A program made the position numbers and the translations under genes. Under the pieces are notes generated by a model. It saw only the letters and a program-made list of their open reading frames with translations, did not search any database and was not told the origin of the DNA. This document shows, piece by piece, positions 1 to 8,042 of a DNA stretch of 8,680 nt. Source of the DNA: Gammaproteobacteria bacterium (GTDB lineage: Bacteria > Pseudomonadota > Gammaproteobacteria > DRJJ01). Within the stretch, counting starts at the first letter, position 1. Every line of letters begins with the position of its first letter. The stretch is taken from contig DRJJ01000322.1 in assembly GCA_011052255.1 (NCBI GenBank), forward strand, positions 1 to 8,680, written 5' to 3'.

Positions 1-405
1 AATTCATCGTCTGTTGTGCTGCTATTGATAGACCTGGACGGATTCAAGAAAATAAATGATACAAAAGGGCATCTTGCCGGAGATGGAATTCTTAAGGAAG
101 TTTCTGGCAGACTTCTTGATGTCACAAGAAATACCGGTACCGTTTCACGCATTGGTGGTGATGAATTTATCGTGATACTGCCAGAGGCACAGGAAAATGA
201 AGTCGAGGAAATTCTGAAAAGAATTATTAATATATTCACCCAGCCATGTTTAATAGACGGAGAATTTCTGAGTATCCATCTCAGTATCGGCGCAGCGATC
301 TATCCCCAACATGGAGTTGAACCAAAAACCCTTATCCATAATGCTGACAGTGCTATGTACAGGGCTAAACAGACGGGAAAGGAATATCTGATCTACAGAG
401 GATGA
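1..405 (+). CDS. Diguanylate cyclase (GGDEF domain), 3' part of gene only
   Basis: This is the C-terminal part of a GGDEF domain, the cytoplasmic catalytic unit that joins two GTP into cyclic di-GMP. The frame is open to base 1, so the gene starts outside the window; the GTG at 16 is only an internal codon. Numbered from that GTG, the metal-binding strand reads LLLIDLDGFKKIND (D6), the active-site hairpin is a canonical GGDEF at residues 47-51, and the usual end motif ADSAMYRAKQTGK is present close to the C-terminus. The domain ends the protein, as is typical. The first ~25-30 residues of the domain (the D-x-LTGLxNR region) and any sensor domain lie upstream. The product-inhibition I-site, normally RxxD nine residues before GGDEF, reads RNTG (residues 38-41), so feedback inhibition is probably weak or absent. 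The gene points away from the efflux operon's start and shows no link to it. Confidence 0.95.
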   Translation, partial: NSSSVVLLLIDLDGFKKINDTKGHLAGDGILKEVSGRLLDVTRNTGTVSRIGGDEFIVILPEAQENEVEEILKRIINIFTQPCLIDGEFLSIHLSIGAAIYPQHGVEPKTLIHNADSAMYRAKQTGKEYLIYRG

Positions 406-447
406 AAGAGTATATTTAGGTAAATACTACCATAATCATCCATAATT

Positions 448-499
448 ACATGTTATTAATAGTAATAATGTAGTGTTTTGAGTAGTTTTTTTATACTTT
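448..499 (+). terminator. Possible weak terminator after the GGDEF gene
   Basis: A 6-bp AT-only stem TTATTA/TAATAA (453-458 with 463-468, loop ATAG) is extended by ACA/TGT pairs with a bulge. It is followed by T-rich sequence with runs of T at 485-492 and 495-501. It sits about 45 bases after the stop of the GGDEF gene. The stem has almost no GC and the T tract is not immediately adjacent, so the call is weak. Confidence 0.2.
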
Positions 500-865
500 T
501 TTACTCATACGTATTTGTGAAAACCGACAAAAAGGTCACGTTTATTCTATTAATGTTTAATCCCGAGGCCTCTGCACGATTCTTTCTATTTGGTTCCCGT
601 AATGCGTGTAATTTCATCCGCACTGGATGAACTGCATCAACACTCCTGACGAGGCAGGTAAAACAACCTGTATAAACATAGCAAAATTAAAACAATCTCA
701 CACACTTAATCATTATAGACAAAAGAATTTTGCCGGGGTTATCATGTAAGCAACCATTGTATATCCTGACATTGACAGAATGGTTAACAGCAGGCCAATG
801 GATACACCTTTGTAATAGCTCCGTCGGGTTCACAGTATAAAGGGCATTAACCTAAACGCAGTTAG

Positions 866-884
866 ACCTGTTTCTACAACAGGT
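866..884. repeat. Perfect hairpin ACCTGTT-(5 nt)-AACAGGT
   Basis: Seven perfect base pairs flank the loop TCTAC. The hairpin lies about 70 bases beyond the stop of the last efflux-operon gene, where a 3' end of the operon mRNA would be expected. No run of T follows it on either strand, so it is not a classical intrinsic terminator. It could be a 3' mRNA stabilising stem or chance. Confidence 0.35.
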
Positions 885-953
885 AAGAAGTTAATTCCGG
901 GACTCTTCGCTGCAAGATAACTATTTTACGATCACTTCCATCATTCACAGAAA

Positions 954-1601
954 TTACGTTTGTGTCTGCTGCCCGGTATCAGTCATACGCATCAGCCACA
1001 GAAGTAACGGCGGAATAAGCAACCACTGGAGAAAGGGCATACCGCCGATATCGACGATGGGCAAAAGTGGCATTTGTTCCGTATAGCCCCACGTGCCTTT
1101 GATGCGGACATTCATGATCTCACTGTAAACAGTATAACCGGCACCAAGAAGCGTGAATAACGAACCTCTGGTCGCAACCCTGTTGATTGCGTACCAGCTG
1201 CGATTCCGGTTAAGCAGGGCGATGACTTCGTAGAGCACAAGGAGAATCAGTAAATCGCCCAGTGTACAGTGTGCCAGACCATACAGGATGTAACCCCAGT
1301 CGTTCTGATGCCAGACATCATAGAGCGGAAACTGTGCGAGCTCCCACAGCAGCTCGAGCGGCAGTGCCAGCATAACAAGCTTCACTTCGGGCCAGTCGCG
1401 CCAGCCTGAAACAGGTTTCTTTGTACGAGTCCGGGAAACAGGTAGACTGGCCAGGAAAACAATGAGTACAGCTATTACTGCGAGCCAGAATACTGCCATT
1501 TCCAGCCACTCTATACGCCCCATATACCAGGGCATGTTCATTTGATCCGGCATAGGCATCATAAATCTTTTACTCAAAAATGGTGTGAACGTCCCTTCCA
1601 T
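954..1601 (-). CDS. Unrecognised multi-pass inner-membrane protein, last gene of the efflux operon
   Basis: I do not recognise this family. The 215-residue protein has about five hydrophobic segments (roughly residues 33-53, 73-91, 103-130, 146-163 and 180-205). Its N-terminus carries a Met cluster, MMPMPDQMNMPWYM (14-27), of the type that can bind Cu(I). Polar residues that look conserved-type lie in or next to the membrane segments: E83 and E87 (LELLWE), H111-C112 and D116 (AHCTLGD), E161 and N164 (SEIMNV). A metal-related role is an inference from these residues and from the operon. The start chosen (ATG 1601) lies inside the end of the RND pump gene, a 28-nt overlap. No clear ribosome binding site precedes it. 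ATG 1562 (M14) or ATG 1559 would remove the overlap and still keep the Met cluster. The C-terminus is short, polar and Gln/Thr-rich. Confidence 0.8.
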   Translation of the reverse strand: MEGTFTPFLSKRFMMPMPDQMNMPWYMGRIEWLEMAVFWLAVIAVLIVFLASLPVSRTRTKKPVSGWRDWPEVKLVMLALPLELLWELAQFPLYDVWHQNDWGYILYGLAHCTLGDLLILLVLYEVIALLNRNRSWYAINRVATRGSLFTLLGAGYTVYSEIMNVRIKGTWGYTEQMPLLPIVDIGGMPFLQWLLIPPLLLWLMRMTDTGQQTQT

Positions 1602-4600
1602 ATCGCAAATACCGCCGGAAACACAACCAGCACCATAAACAGGGCAGAGGTGATACCACCCACCATGGGGGCGGCGATGCGTTTCATGACATCGGCACCG
1701 GCACCATCACTCCACAAAATAGGTATTAGTCCCATAAATAATGCCATACCCGTCATGAGCATGGGTCGAATTCGACGGCCTGCACCTTCTACAATCGATT
1801 GTGTTAGATCATGATAGCTCCTGATTTGTCCGGCCTCCTGTTTTTGTGTGTAACTGATACCCAGGTACAACATCATCAGAATACCCATCTCGGCATCAAG
1901 ACCGGCCAGGGCGATCATACCGACCCAGACGGCAACACTGAGGTTATAATCCAGCAGGTACAGCAGCCATATTGCGCCTACCTGTGAGAACGGAATTGCG
2001 AATAGAATGATCATAGCCTCAGTAATAGATTTGCGGTTAACGAACAACATGAAAAATACGATGAACAGGGTCAGTGGTACCAGAACCATGAATTTATCTC
2101 TGGCGCGTTCAAAGTATTTAAACTGACCCGCCCAGGCGATGCGATAACCAGGCGGTATGCTGACCTTGTCGTTGACGACCTCGCGGGCCAGACGAACATA
2201 GTCGGCAATACCAATATCATTGACATCAACAAATACAAATGCGACCAGTTGGCCGCCTTCATTTCTGAGCATGGGTGGCCCGGTCAGAAAGCGTATGTCG
2301 GCTAGCTGGCTGATGGGAATCTGCGCGCCAGTGGGAGTCGAAACCAGTACACGTTTCAATGCCTGCGGGTTGTCGCGAAACTCACGTGCATATCGTAAGT
2401 TGACCGCATAACGTTCACGGCCCTCTATGGTTTCCGACACCTTCAGGCCGCCCACTGCAGCCTGAAGGGTATCTTCGACATCAGCTATGGTTAAACCGTA
2501 ACGTGCAATCTTTTCCCGTTTAATATCAAAATCCAGAAAATATCCACCGGTCAATCGCTCAGCAAAGGCACTGCGCGTGTAGGCTTTGGTGCGTTCATCT
2601 TCCTGCAAGGCCTTTTCGATATCCACGGCGGTTGCTTCAATGGTCGCCAGGTCGGTGCCAAATACCTTAATACCTAATGCAGAACGAATACCCGTAGCCA
2701 GCATCTCGGTTCGGGTCTGGATCGGCATCCACCAGATATTGGGCATGCCGGGATAGCGCAGTTTTGCATCCATCTCGGCGATGAGATCATCCCACGTCAA
2801 TCCTTCACGCCATTGATCTTTTGGTTTCAGGGTCACCACGGTTTCAACCATGGACAGGGGGGCGGGATCGGTTGGACTGGTGGAGCGGCCAATCTTGCCG
2901 AATACTCGTTCTACTTCGGGAAACTGTTTGAGTTGCCGATCCATAGATTGCAGGATCTTGCCAGCCTCGGTTATAGACATGCCGGGCAGGGCAGTGGGCA
3001 TATACAAAATACTGCCTTCATTTAATGGTGGCATAAATTCATTACCTAACTTGAGGAAAACCGGCACCGTTACAATCATCGCGATTATGGCTACACCGAC
3101 GACCCAGTAGTGAAAACGCACAGCAAAACGTACGATCGGTATATACAACCGAACCAGCCATTGATTAAGTGGACTTTTGTCACCCCGTATTTTTCCTCGA
3201 ATCAGCAATACTGCCAGTGCCGGCGTAAAGGTAATAGCCAGTAATGCGGAAAAACCCATGGAATAGGTCTTGGTGAAAGCCAGCGGTTTAAACAAACGGC
3301 CTTCTGTACCTTCCAGTGCGAACACCGGCATAAAGGACACTGTAATTATTAATAGTGAAAAGAAAATACTTGGGCCGACTTCCTGCATGGCCTTGATAAT
3401 GACTTCGCGTCTTTTTTCAAACGCCTCATTTTCACTCAAAGCCTCCAGTCGCTTATGGATGTTTTCAATGATAACAATACTTGCATCCACCATGGCTCCA
3501 ATCGCTACCGCAATACCACCTAACGACATGATGTTAGCGGTCAGGTGTTGTTCCGACATGGGGATAAAGGACATAAGGATTGCAATAGGTATGGTCAGAA
3601 TCGCAATCAAGGATGAACGAAAGTGCAGTAGAAATATCATGATCACCAGCGAGACCACAATCATTTCTTCAACTAACGTGCTCTTGAGGGTATCTATGGC
3701 ACGTTTGATGAGATCAGAACGATCATAGGTAGTAACGATTTTCACACCTGCCGGTAGCCCTGTTTGTGCCACTTTTATACGTTGTTTGACCCGTTCGATC
3801 ACGGCCAGGGCATCCTCGCCATAGCGCATGATAACGATACCGCCTACGGTTTCTCCTTCTCCATCAAGTTCGGCGATACCGCGACGCATCGCCGGGCCCA
3901 GTGTGACAGTAGCCACATCGCGTACCGTAATAGCCACTCCGCTTTTGCCTACACCCAGGCTGATCTTTTCAATATCATCCTTCGACTTGATATAACCCCG
4001 ACCACGAATAAAGTGTTCATGACCGGCGATCTCCAGCACACGTCCACCAACATCATTATTCGAACGACGAATAGCTTTGGCAACTTTTTGTAATGGAATA
4101 CCAAAGGCAGCCAGTTTGTTAGGATCAATATTGACCTGATATTCTTTGGTAAATCCACCGACAGAAGCTACTTCGGCTACTCCTTCCACAGATTCCAGCC
4201 AGTAACGTAAGGTAAAGTCCTGCAAACTACGTAATTCTGCCAGATTGGTATTACCGGTTTTATCGACCAAGGCATACTGAAACACCCATCCGACACCCGT
4301 AGCATCCGGCCCCAGTGTCGGGCGAACACCCTTGGGCAATTTGGTCACGGCAGTATTCAAGTACTCGAGCACCCGGGAGCGTGCCCAGTAAATATCGGTA
4401 CCATCCTTGAAGATCACATAGACAAAGCTCAGCCCCATAAAACTTTGGCCACGAACGAACTCCACATTGGGTGCCGCCAGCAAGGTGGTGGTGAGAGGGT
4501 AGGTGATCTGATCTTCGACCAGATCCGGGCTGCGGCCCGGCCAGTCAGTAAAGATAATGACCTGTACATCTGACAAATCAGGAATGGCATCCAACGGTGT

Positions 4601-4732
4601 ATTGACCAGCGAACGATATCCCCAGAATGCAGCTGCGGAAATAATCAGCAGCGTCAGCAGGGGATTGATCGCACAATAACGGATCAGGCGTTCGACAGGT
4701 CCATGATTATGATTCGTGTTTTGATTTACCAT
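1574..4732 (-). CDS. cusA: Heavy-metal efflux RND pump, CusA/SilA type (Cu(I)/Ag(I))
   Basis: Inner-membrane, proton-driven trimeric pump that moves metal ions into the adaptor/outer-membrane channel. At 1052 residues it has the usual full length (E. coli CusA is about 1047), with TM1 near residues 24-41, a first periplasmic part, a TM2-6 block (~352-510), a second periplasmic part and a TM8-12 block (~880-1046). TM4 reads GAMVDAS..IIEN with D416 and E423, the Cu/Ag (HME4) signature, not the CzcA one. The three pore methionines of E. coli CusA (M573, M623, M672) correspond to M578 (LYMPT), M628 (PLSMVET) and M677 (TEMLATG). The E. coli relay residues D405 and E939 correspond to D416 and E948 (AEMG), but K984 is replaced by M991 (RPMLMT). 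An additional acid, D946, sits beside E948. The start ATG overlaps the adaptor stop by 7 nt, with a weak GGGGAT upstream. Substrate is inferred from the family. Confidence 0.95.
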   Translation of the reverse strand: MVNQNTNHNHGPVERLIRYCAINPLLTLLIISAAAFWGYRSLVNTPLDAIPDLSDVQVIIFTDWPGRSPDLVEDQITYPLTTTLLAAPNVEFVRGQSFMGLSFVYVIFKDGTDIYWARSRVLEYLNTAVTKLPKGVRPTLGPDATGVGWVFQYALVDKTGNTNLAELRSLQDFTLRYWLESVEGVAEVASVGGFTKEYQVNIDPNKLAAFGIPLQKVAKAIRRSNNDVGGRVLEIAGHEHFIRGRGYIKSKDDIEKISLGVGKSGVAITVRDVATVTLGPAMRRGIAELDGEGETVGGIVIMRYGEDALAVIERVKQRIKVAQTGLPAGVKIVTTYDRSDLIKRAIDTLKSTLVEEMIVVSLVIMIFLLHFRSSLIAILTIPIAILMSFIPMSEQHLTANIMSLGGIAVAIGAMVDASIVIIENIHKRLEALSENEAFEKRREVIIKAMQEVGPSIFFSLLIITVSFMPVFALEGTEGRLFKPLAFTKTYSMGFSALLAITFTPALAVLLIRGKIRGDKSPLNQWLVRLYIPIVRFAVRFHYWVVGVAIIAMIVTVPVFLKLGNEFMPPLNEGSILYMPTALPGMSITEAGKILQSMDRQLKQFPEVERVFGKIGRSTSPTDPAPLSMVETVVTLKPKDQWREGLTWDDLIAEMDAKLRYPGMPNIWWMPIQTRTEMLATGIRSALGIKVFGTDLATIEATAVDIEKALQEDERTKAYTRSAFAERLTGGYFLDFDIKREKIARYGLTIADVEDTLQAAVGGLKVSETIEGRERYAVNLRYAREFRDNPQALKRVLVSTPTGAQIPISQLADIRFLTGPPMLRNEGGQLVAFVFVDVNDIGIADYVRLAREVVNDKVSIPPGYRIAWAGQFKYFERARDKFMVLVPLTLFIVFFMLFVNRKSITEAMIILFAIPFSQVGAIWLLYLLDYNLSVAVWVGMIALAGLDAEMGILMMLYLGISYTQKQEAGQIRSYHDLTQSIVEGAGRRIRPMLMTGMALFMGLIPILWSDGAGADVMKRIAAPMVGGITSALFMVLVVFPAVFAIWKGRSHHF

Positions 4733-6690
4733 TGGTTGATCCCCGCCTTGAGTTTACTTTCTGCGGCAATCAGGAAATTTCCTGAGGTCACGACCTTGTC
4801 TCCGGGATCCAGTCCTTCCAGTACCTCAATATCATCCGCATTGCGTAAACCGGTTTTAATCTTACGCGGTAGCAACCGGCCGTTACCCAGATCAATAAAC
4901 ACCACCCGACTGTCACCGGAATAGAGCACGGCACTTTCGGGCACGACAAGTCGTTTGCCCAGATTTATGTTCAAGTGTACATGGGCGTACATGTCGGGTT
5001 TTAACAGGCCATCACGGTTATCCAGTTCCACTCTTACCTTTGCTGTACGGGTATCGCCTTCCAGATAAGGGTAGATATAGGCAATTTTACCGGATAATTT
5101 TTTTCCGGAAAGTTCGGGCAGAACGACCTGGACATCCATGCCGGCTTTTACAAACGGTATTTCATATTCATAGATCTGGCCTTCAACCCAGACAGTCGAC
5201 AAATCAGCAATTCGTAACAGCTTTTGTCCAGCCTTGACTGCGCTACCATCCACAACCATTTTTTCAATGACAGTACCGCTGACCGGCGACATAATGGGGA
5301 CATATTCAAGAGCTGTTTTACGTTTTTCCAGCTTGCGGATTTGTGTGGGACTGATATCCCAAAGGCGCAGCCGTTGACGCGTTGCTCTTAATAACGAATC
5401 ATCTTTTCCCTTGCGACGCAGGACTTCCATGTATTCCTGTTGTGCCGATAACAACTCCGGGCTGTAGACATTGAACAGAGGTTGCCCCTTCGTTACGGTT
5501 ACACCGACAAAATCAGCGTTTAATTTACCGATCCAGCCATCGAATTTAAGCGTGATGTCCGTCAATTGTTTTTCATTATAAGTGACACGTCCAGCAGCAC
5601 GAATAATTTGTATCAGTTGTTTTTCTTCAGCGATGCCTGTTGTCACACCGATTAACTGTCGGCGTCGTGCATCCATACTGATACTGCCGGAACGCATTTC
5701 CTTTTTGGTGACCGGAACCAGATCCATAGCGCAGATCGGACAGCTTCCCGGTATCGCAGATTTTACAGAAGGATGCATGGAGCAGGTATAGTGGGAAATA
5801 TCACCGGGTGTCGCCGTTGCCAATTCCAGCCCCGATTGTCCTGTGGCCATGTTAAAAGTCAGGTCACCGTGACCCAGCGTACCCGATTCAATATCGACCG
5901 CCAGCAGCCATTCACCACGCATGCCGAGTTCAAACTCACCATTATAGACGCCGGGTGTTGTTTCACTGATGCTGGCAGGTGCATTCATCGCTTTCATACT
6001 ACCCATGGCAGGCATTTGTGCTACGGCTCTTACTTTTGCGCCTTGCACTGGTTGACCCTTCTCGTTATTGACGATCACAGTCAGTTTGTTTTTCCCAACC
6101 CTTGGTGGGTCAGGTTCAACCCTGACCTGAATGCGATACTTGCCTGCCTCAATCATTTTGTCAGACAGTTCAAAGCCTGATCTGGCGGCAGCACGTGGAA
6201 TGATGCTGTCTGTTGCTGAACTGAGGCGTACACCTGGACGGCTGGTCGTCAGGTCGAATTCAAGTCGGGCATCGCCTGTAGAGCTGGAACGGATTTCCAG
6301 TGTTAATGGCCAGACACCTTTCATCGACAGTTCAAAAATACCCTCATACATACCCTTACTGGTATGTTTAATAGTGGCAGGTGCTGGCATAGCAGGCATG
6401 GTGCCCATAGCAGGCATTTCTGCTACGGCCTTGATCTGTGCATCCGTTACGGGTTGGTTATCTTTATCATGCAACACAATTGTCAGTGTATTATTACCGA
6501 CCTTGGGTTGCTCAGGATCAAGTTGCACAAGTACCCTGAATGGCCCGGCATAGTGAGCACTACTATTGTCAAACATATCATTGCCTGCTGAATTACTCGT
6601 AGAGTTCCACCAGATAAAAAATGCAAAGACGGTCGCAAGCATGGCGATCATTAAAATCATTAAGCGGGATTTTGAAAATATCAGTTTCAT
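4726..6690 (-). CDS. cusB: CusB-like periplasmic adaptor with two YtkA/FixH-like domains and a heavy-metal-binding domain
   Basis: Membrane-fusion protein that links the RND pump to the outer-membrane channel. In order: an N-terminal membrane anchor (9-28), a first YtkA/FixH-like beta domain (~47-147), a second copy (~181-283), a Cys/His/Met heavy-metal-binding domain (300-327; C303, M305, H306, C317, C320, M322), then beta-barrel, lipoyl and alpha-hairpin parts (~335-654; motifs VYSPELLSAQQEY, SPVSGTVIEKMVV, VPESAVLYSGD). At 654 residues it is far longer than E. coli CusB (about 407) because of the added N-terminal domains. Each YtkA copy has a Met-rich loop, MPAMGTMPAM and MPAMGSMKAM, that could hold Cu(I). 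The anchor lacks a lipobox Cys. The ATG start overlaps the channel gene's stop as ATGA and has the site AAGGTG seven bases upstream. E. coli CusB takes metal with N-terminal methionines; here these domains probably do so (inference). Confidence 0.93.
   Translation of the reverse strand: MKLIFSKSRLMILMIAMLATVFAFFIWWNSTSNSAGNDMFDNSSAHYAGPFRVLVQLDPEQPKVGNNTLTIVLHDKDNQPVTDAQIKAVAEMPAMGTMPAMPAPATIKHTSKGMYEGIFELSMKGVWPLTLEIRSSSTGDARLEFDLTTSRPGVRLSSATDSIIPRAAARSGFELSDKMIEAGKYRIQVRVEPDPPRVGKNKLTVIVNNEKGQPVQGAKVRAVAQMPAMGSMKAMNAPASISETTPGVYNGEFELGMRGEWLLAVDIESGTLGHGDLTFNMATGQSGLELATATPGDISHYTCSMHPSVKSAIPGSCPICAMDLVPVTKKEMRSGSISMDARRRQLIGVTTGIAEEKQLIQIIRAAGRVTYNEKQLTDITLKFDGWIGKLNADFVGVTVTKGQPLFNVYSPELLSAQQEYMEVLRRKGKDDSLLRATRQRLRLWDISPTQIRKLEKRKTALEYVPIMSPVSGTVIEKMVVDGSAVKAGQKLLRIADLSTVWVEGQIYEYEIPFVKAGMDVQVVLPELSGKKLSGKIAYIYPYLEGDTRTAKVRVELDNRDGLLKPDMYAHVHLNINLGKRLVVPESAVLYSGDSRVVFIDLGNGRLLPRKIKTGLRNADDIEVLEGLDPGDKVVTSGNFLIAAESKLKAGINQW
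5842..6150 (-). repeat. Second copy of duplicated YtkA/FixH-like domain (adaptor residues 181-283)
   Basis: Partner of 6250-6552. Outside the MPAMG loop the two copies have diverged in sequence, so the duplication is not very recent; the loop itself remains nearly identical. Confidence 0.85.
6250..6552 (-). repeat. First copy of duplicated YtkA/FixH-like domain (adaptor residues 47-147)
   Basis: It aligns with the second copy at 5842-6150. Shared landmarks are V.LDPEQPKVGNN.LT vs V.PDPPRVGKN.LT, KAVAEMPAMG vs RAVAQMPAMG, and GMYEGIFELSMKG vs GVYNGEFELGMRG. At DNA level, 6404-6429 and 6002-6027 match at 24 of 26 bases over the MPAMG loop. Confidence 0.85.
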
Positions 6691-8036
6691 TGTAATTCAC
6701 CTTTAATGACATCATCTGAATGGCTGGGGATATTAAAGTTGCCATACAGTAAGTCAGGATTGCCCACATGTCTGGCCAGCATGGCCAGGTGGCGATGATA
6801 GTCTGTCAACGCCTGCACATTATTTAATCGGGTTTGAACAAGATTTTTTTCAGCGCTGACCAGATCCAGAAAGCTTCCTTTTCCTGATTGATAATCAGCT
6901 TTGGCAGCATGTAGGTTATCTTCTGCCAAAGGCAGCAATTTATTTCGGTAAAGTTTTAGAATATGCCTAATTTCATTCACATTGTTATATCCACGCTGTA
7001 CGTTACCTGCGATTACTGCCTGCTTATCCTTGATACGCCATTTAAGCTGTAAAGTTTTTGCGCGATATTCACTAACCTTTGCTTTGCGATTAATCTGAGA
7101 GAGCGGAATATTTATGCCTACTCCAACAGTGAAGCGTTTTTCATTTTGATTCCACAGACTGTTGTAACCGGCAATAATTTTGAAGTCGGGGTAAAAATCC
7201 CGTCTGGCCGATTTAACCCGGACTTCACTGGCACGCAGGCGAGCAGTGAGCACCTTTAAACCGGGATGGGTTTCAAGTGCCATTACTCGAAGTTGCTCGA
7301 CTGAAGGCAGTAACCGAACCATAGGTAAGGCCGCAGGGGAGGGAATAACACTGTCCGGTATACGGTTCAGTAGGGTGTTGAGTCGTGCCAGAATATTATG
7401 TTGCTTGCGCTGTAAGACAATGGACTGATGTTCCAGCATGGCCTGTTCAACCTCGGCTCGCAACACATCCTGTTTACTGACACGGCCTGTACTGTATTTT
7501 AGTTCTGCAATAGCGTGAAATTCACGCCACAAACCCTGATTAACTCGATTGATACGCTGCGCTTCATGAATGTAATACCAGTCACTAAAGGTGCGTGCTG
7601 TTGTTTCAATCAATTTCTGCCGCACTAACTCAATACTTTCTTTGTGTGCTCTGGATTCAAAACGTGCGCTATCCCCCCGTAATGCGAGTTTGCCAGGCCA
7701 GGGTATTTTTTGTGATAGCTGAATCTTTTGACCAAAATCCTGGTTACTCTGATTTAGAGTTTCAGGCGCAAAAGAATATGACAACACGGGGTCATCTAAC
7801 GCGGTAACCTGATCAATACGACTTTCTGCTGCTTTCCACGCTGATTGCATGGCCTCAATCGTCGGGTTTCGCGTTAGTACAGCCTGAATCAGCTGCTTAA
7901 TATCTAGCTGATCACTGTGAATAAATAATTCATCCTGATTCGCTACCGCCGTAGTAGCGAATATTAGCATGAAGCATGATATAAACAGTCCTCCGGAAAA
8001 TTGACTCCGAAGTCTAATAATTTGTTTTTGGAACAC
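6687..8036 (-). CDS. TolC/CusC-type outer-membrane efflux channel
   Basis: Outer-membrane factor that forms the trimeric exit duct for the RND pump. The product is about 449 residues, normal for the family, with a cleavable signal peptide (hydrophobic GGLFISCFMLIF, predicted cut after ATTAVA before NQDEL) and two OEP repeats rich in helical coiled coil. Family signs are SQKIPWPGKLALRG, where PWPGK is typical of metal-efflux members, GVGINIPLSQINRKAK, and the end motif LVSAEKNLVQTRLN. I chose the GTG at 8036 because AGAGG (8043-8047) sits six bases upstream. A GTG seven codons further upstream (8057) is in frame but has no such site and would put charged residues before the signal. Unlike E. 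coli CusC, the mature N-terminus has no lipid-carrying Cys. The stop overlaps the adaptor start by 4 nt. The channel may be specific to this pump, as it is co-transcribed. Confidence 0.92.
   Translation of the reverse strand: MFQKQIIRLRSQFSGGLFISCFMLIFATTAVANQDELFIHSDQLDIKQLIQAVLTRNPTIEAMQSAWKAAESRIDQVTALDDPVLSYSFAPETLNQSNQDFGQKIQLSQKIPWPGKLALRGDSARFESRAHKESIELVRQKLIETTARTFSDWYYIHEAQRINRVNQGLWREFHAIAELKYSTGRVSKQDVLRAEVEQAMLEHQSIVLQRKQHNILARLNTLLNRIPDSVIPSPAALPMVRLLPSVEQLRVMALETHPGLKVLTARLRASEVRVKSARRDFYPDFKIIAGYNSLWNQNEKRFTVGVGINIPLSQINRKAKVSEYRAKTLQLKWRIKDKQAVIAGNVQRGYNNVNEIRHILKLYRNKLLPLAEDNLHAAKADYQSGKGSFLDLVSAEKNLVQTRLNNVQALTDYHRHLAMLARHVGNPDLLYGNFNIPSHSDDVIKGELQ
6698..6703 (-). promoter_or_regulatory. 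Ribosome binding site of the adaptor gene, inside the channel gene
   Basis: On the minus strand AAGGTG lies seven bases before ATG 6690 and within the last codons of the TolC-type gene (K-G-E-L-Q). Together with the ATGA stop/start overlap it indicates translational coupling. Confidence 0.7.
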
Positions 8037-8042
8037 AGTACA

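Larger units (their letters stand above)
406..953. other. AT-rich intergenic spacer between convergent genes
   Basis: About 550 bases separate the GGDEF gene (+) from the end of the efflux operon (-), so transcription converges here. No RNA gene or convincing protein gene is visible. It holds a weak AT-rich hairpin with T-rich sequence (448-499), a 5-bp inverted repeat CAGGT/ACCTG at 655-670, a perfect 7-bp hairpin (866-884), and on the minus strand a short hydrophobic open stretch (829-713) that lacks a standard start at its head. Part of it may be decayed sequence. Confidence 0.6.

Noticed and set aside
541..660. Possible transposase or other gene remnant in the spacer
   Set aside because: Reading both strands gave only short stretches broken by stops or without recognisable motifs.
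866..884. Intrinsic terminator of the efflux operon
   Set aside because: The stem is good, but no T run follows it on the minus strand (CTAACTGCGTTTAGG), so it is kept only as a hairpin.
1542..1814. Plus-strand open frame opposite the pump and last gene
   Set aside because: It lies antisense to the overlapping ends of two well-supported genes, and its protein is low-complexity with no family signs.
3270..3728. 152-codon plus-strand open frame inside the pump gene
   Set aside because: It is antisense to the TM2-TM6 region, which is clearly coding by conserved motifs; Ser/Ile/Met-rich composition is what an antisense read of a membrane region gives.
5773..6180. Plus-strand open frame of 135 codons with Cys and His inside the adaptor gene
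   Set aside because: Antisense to the duplicated domain and metal-binding domain; the Cys/His content mirrors the coding strand.
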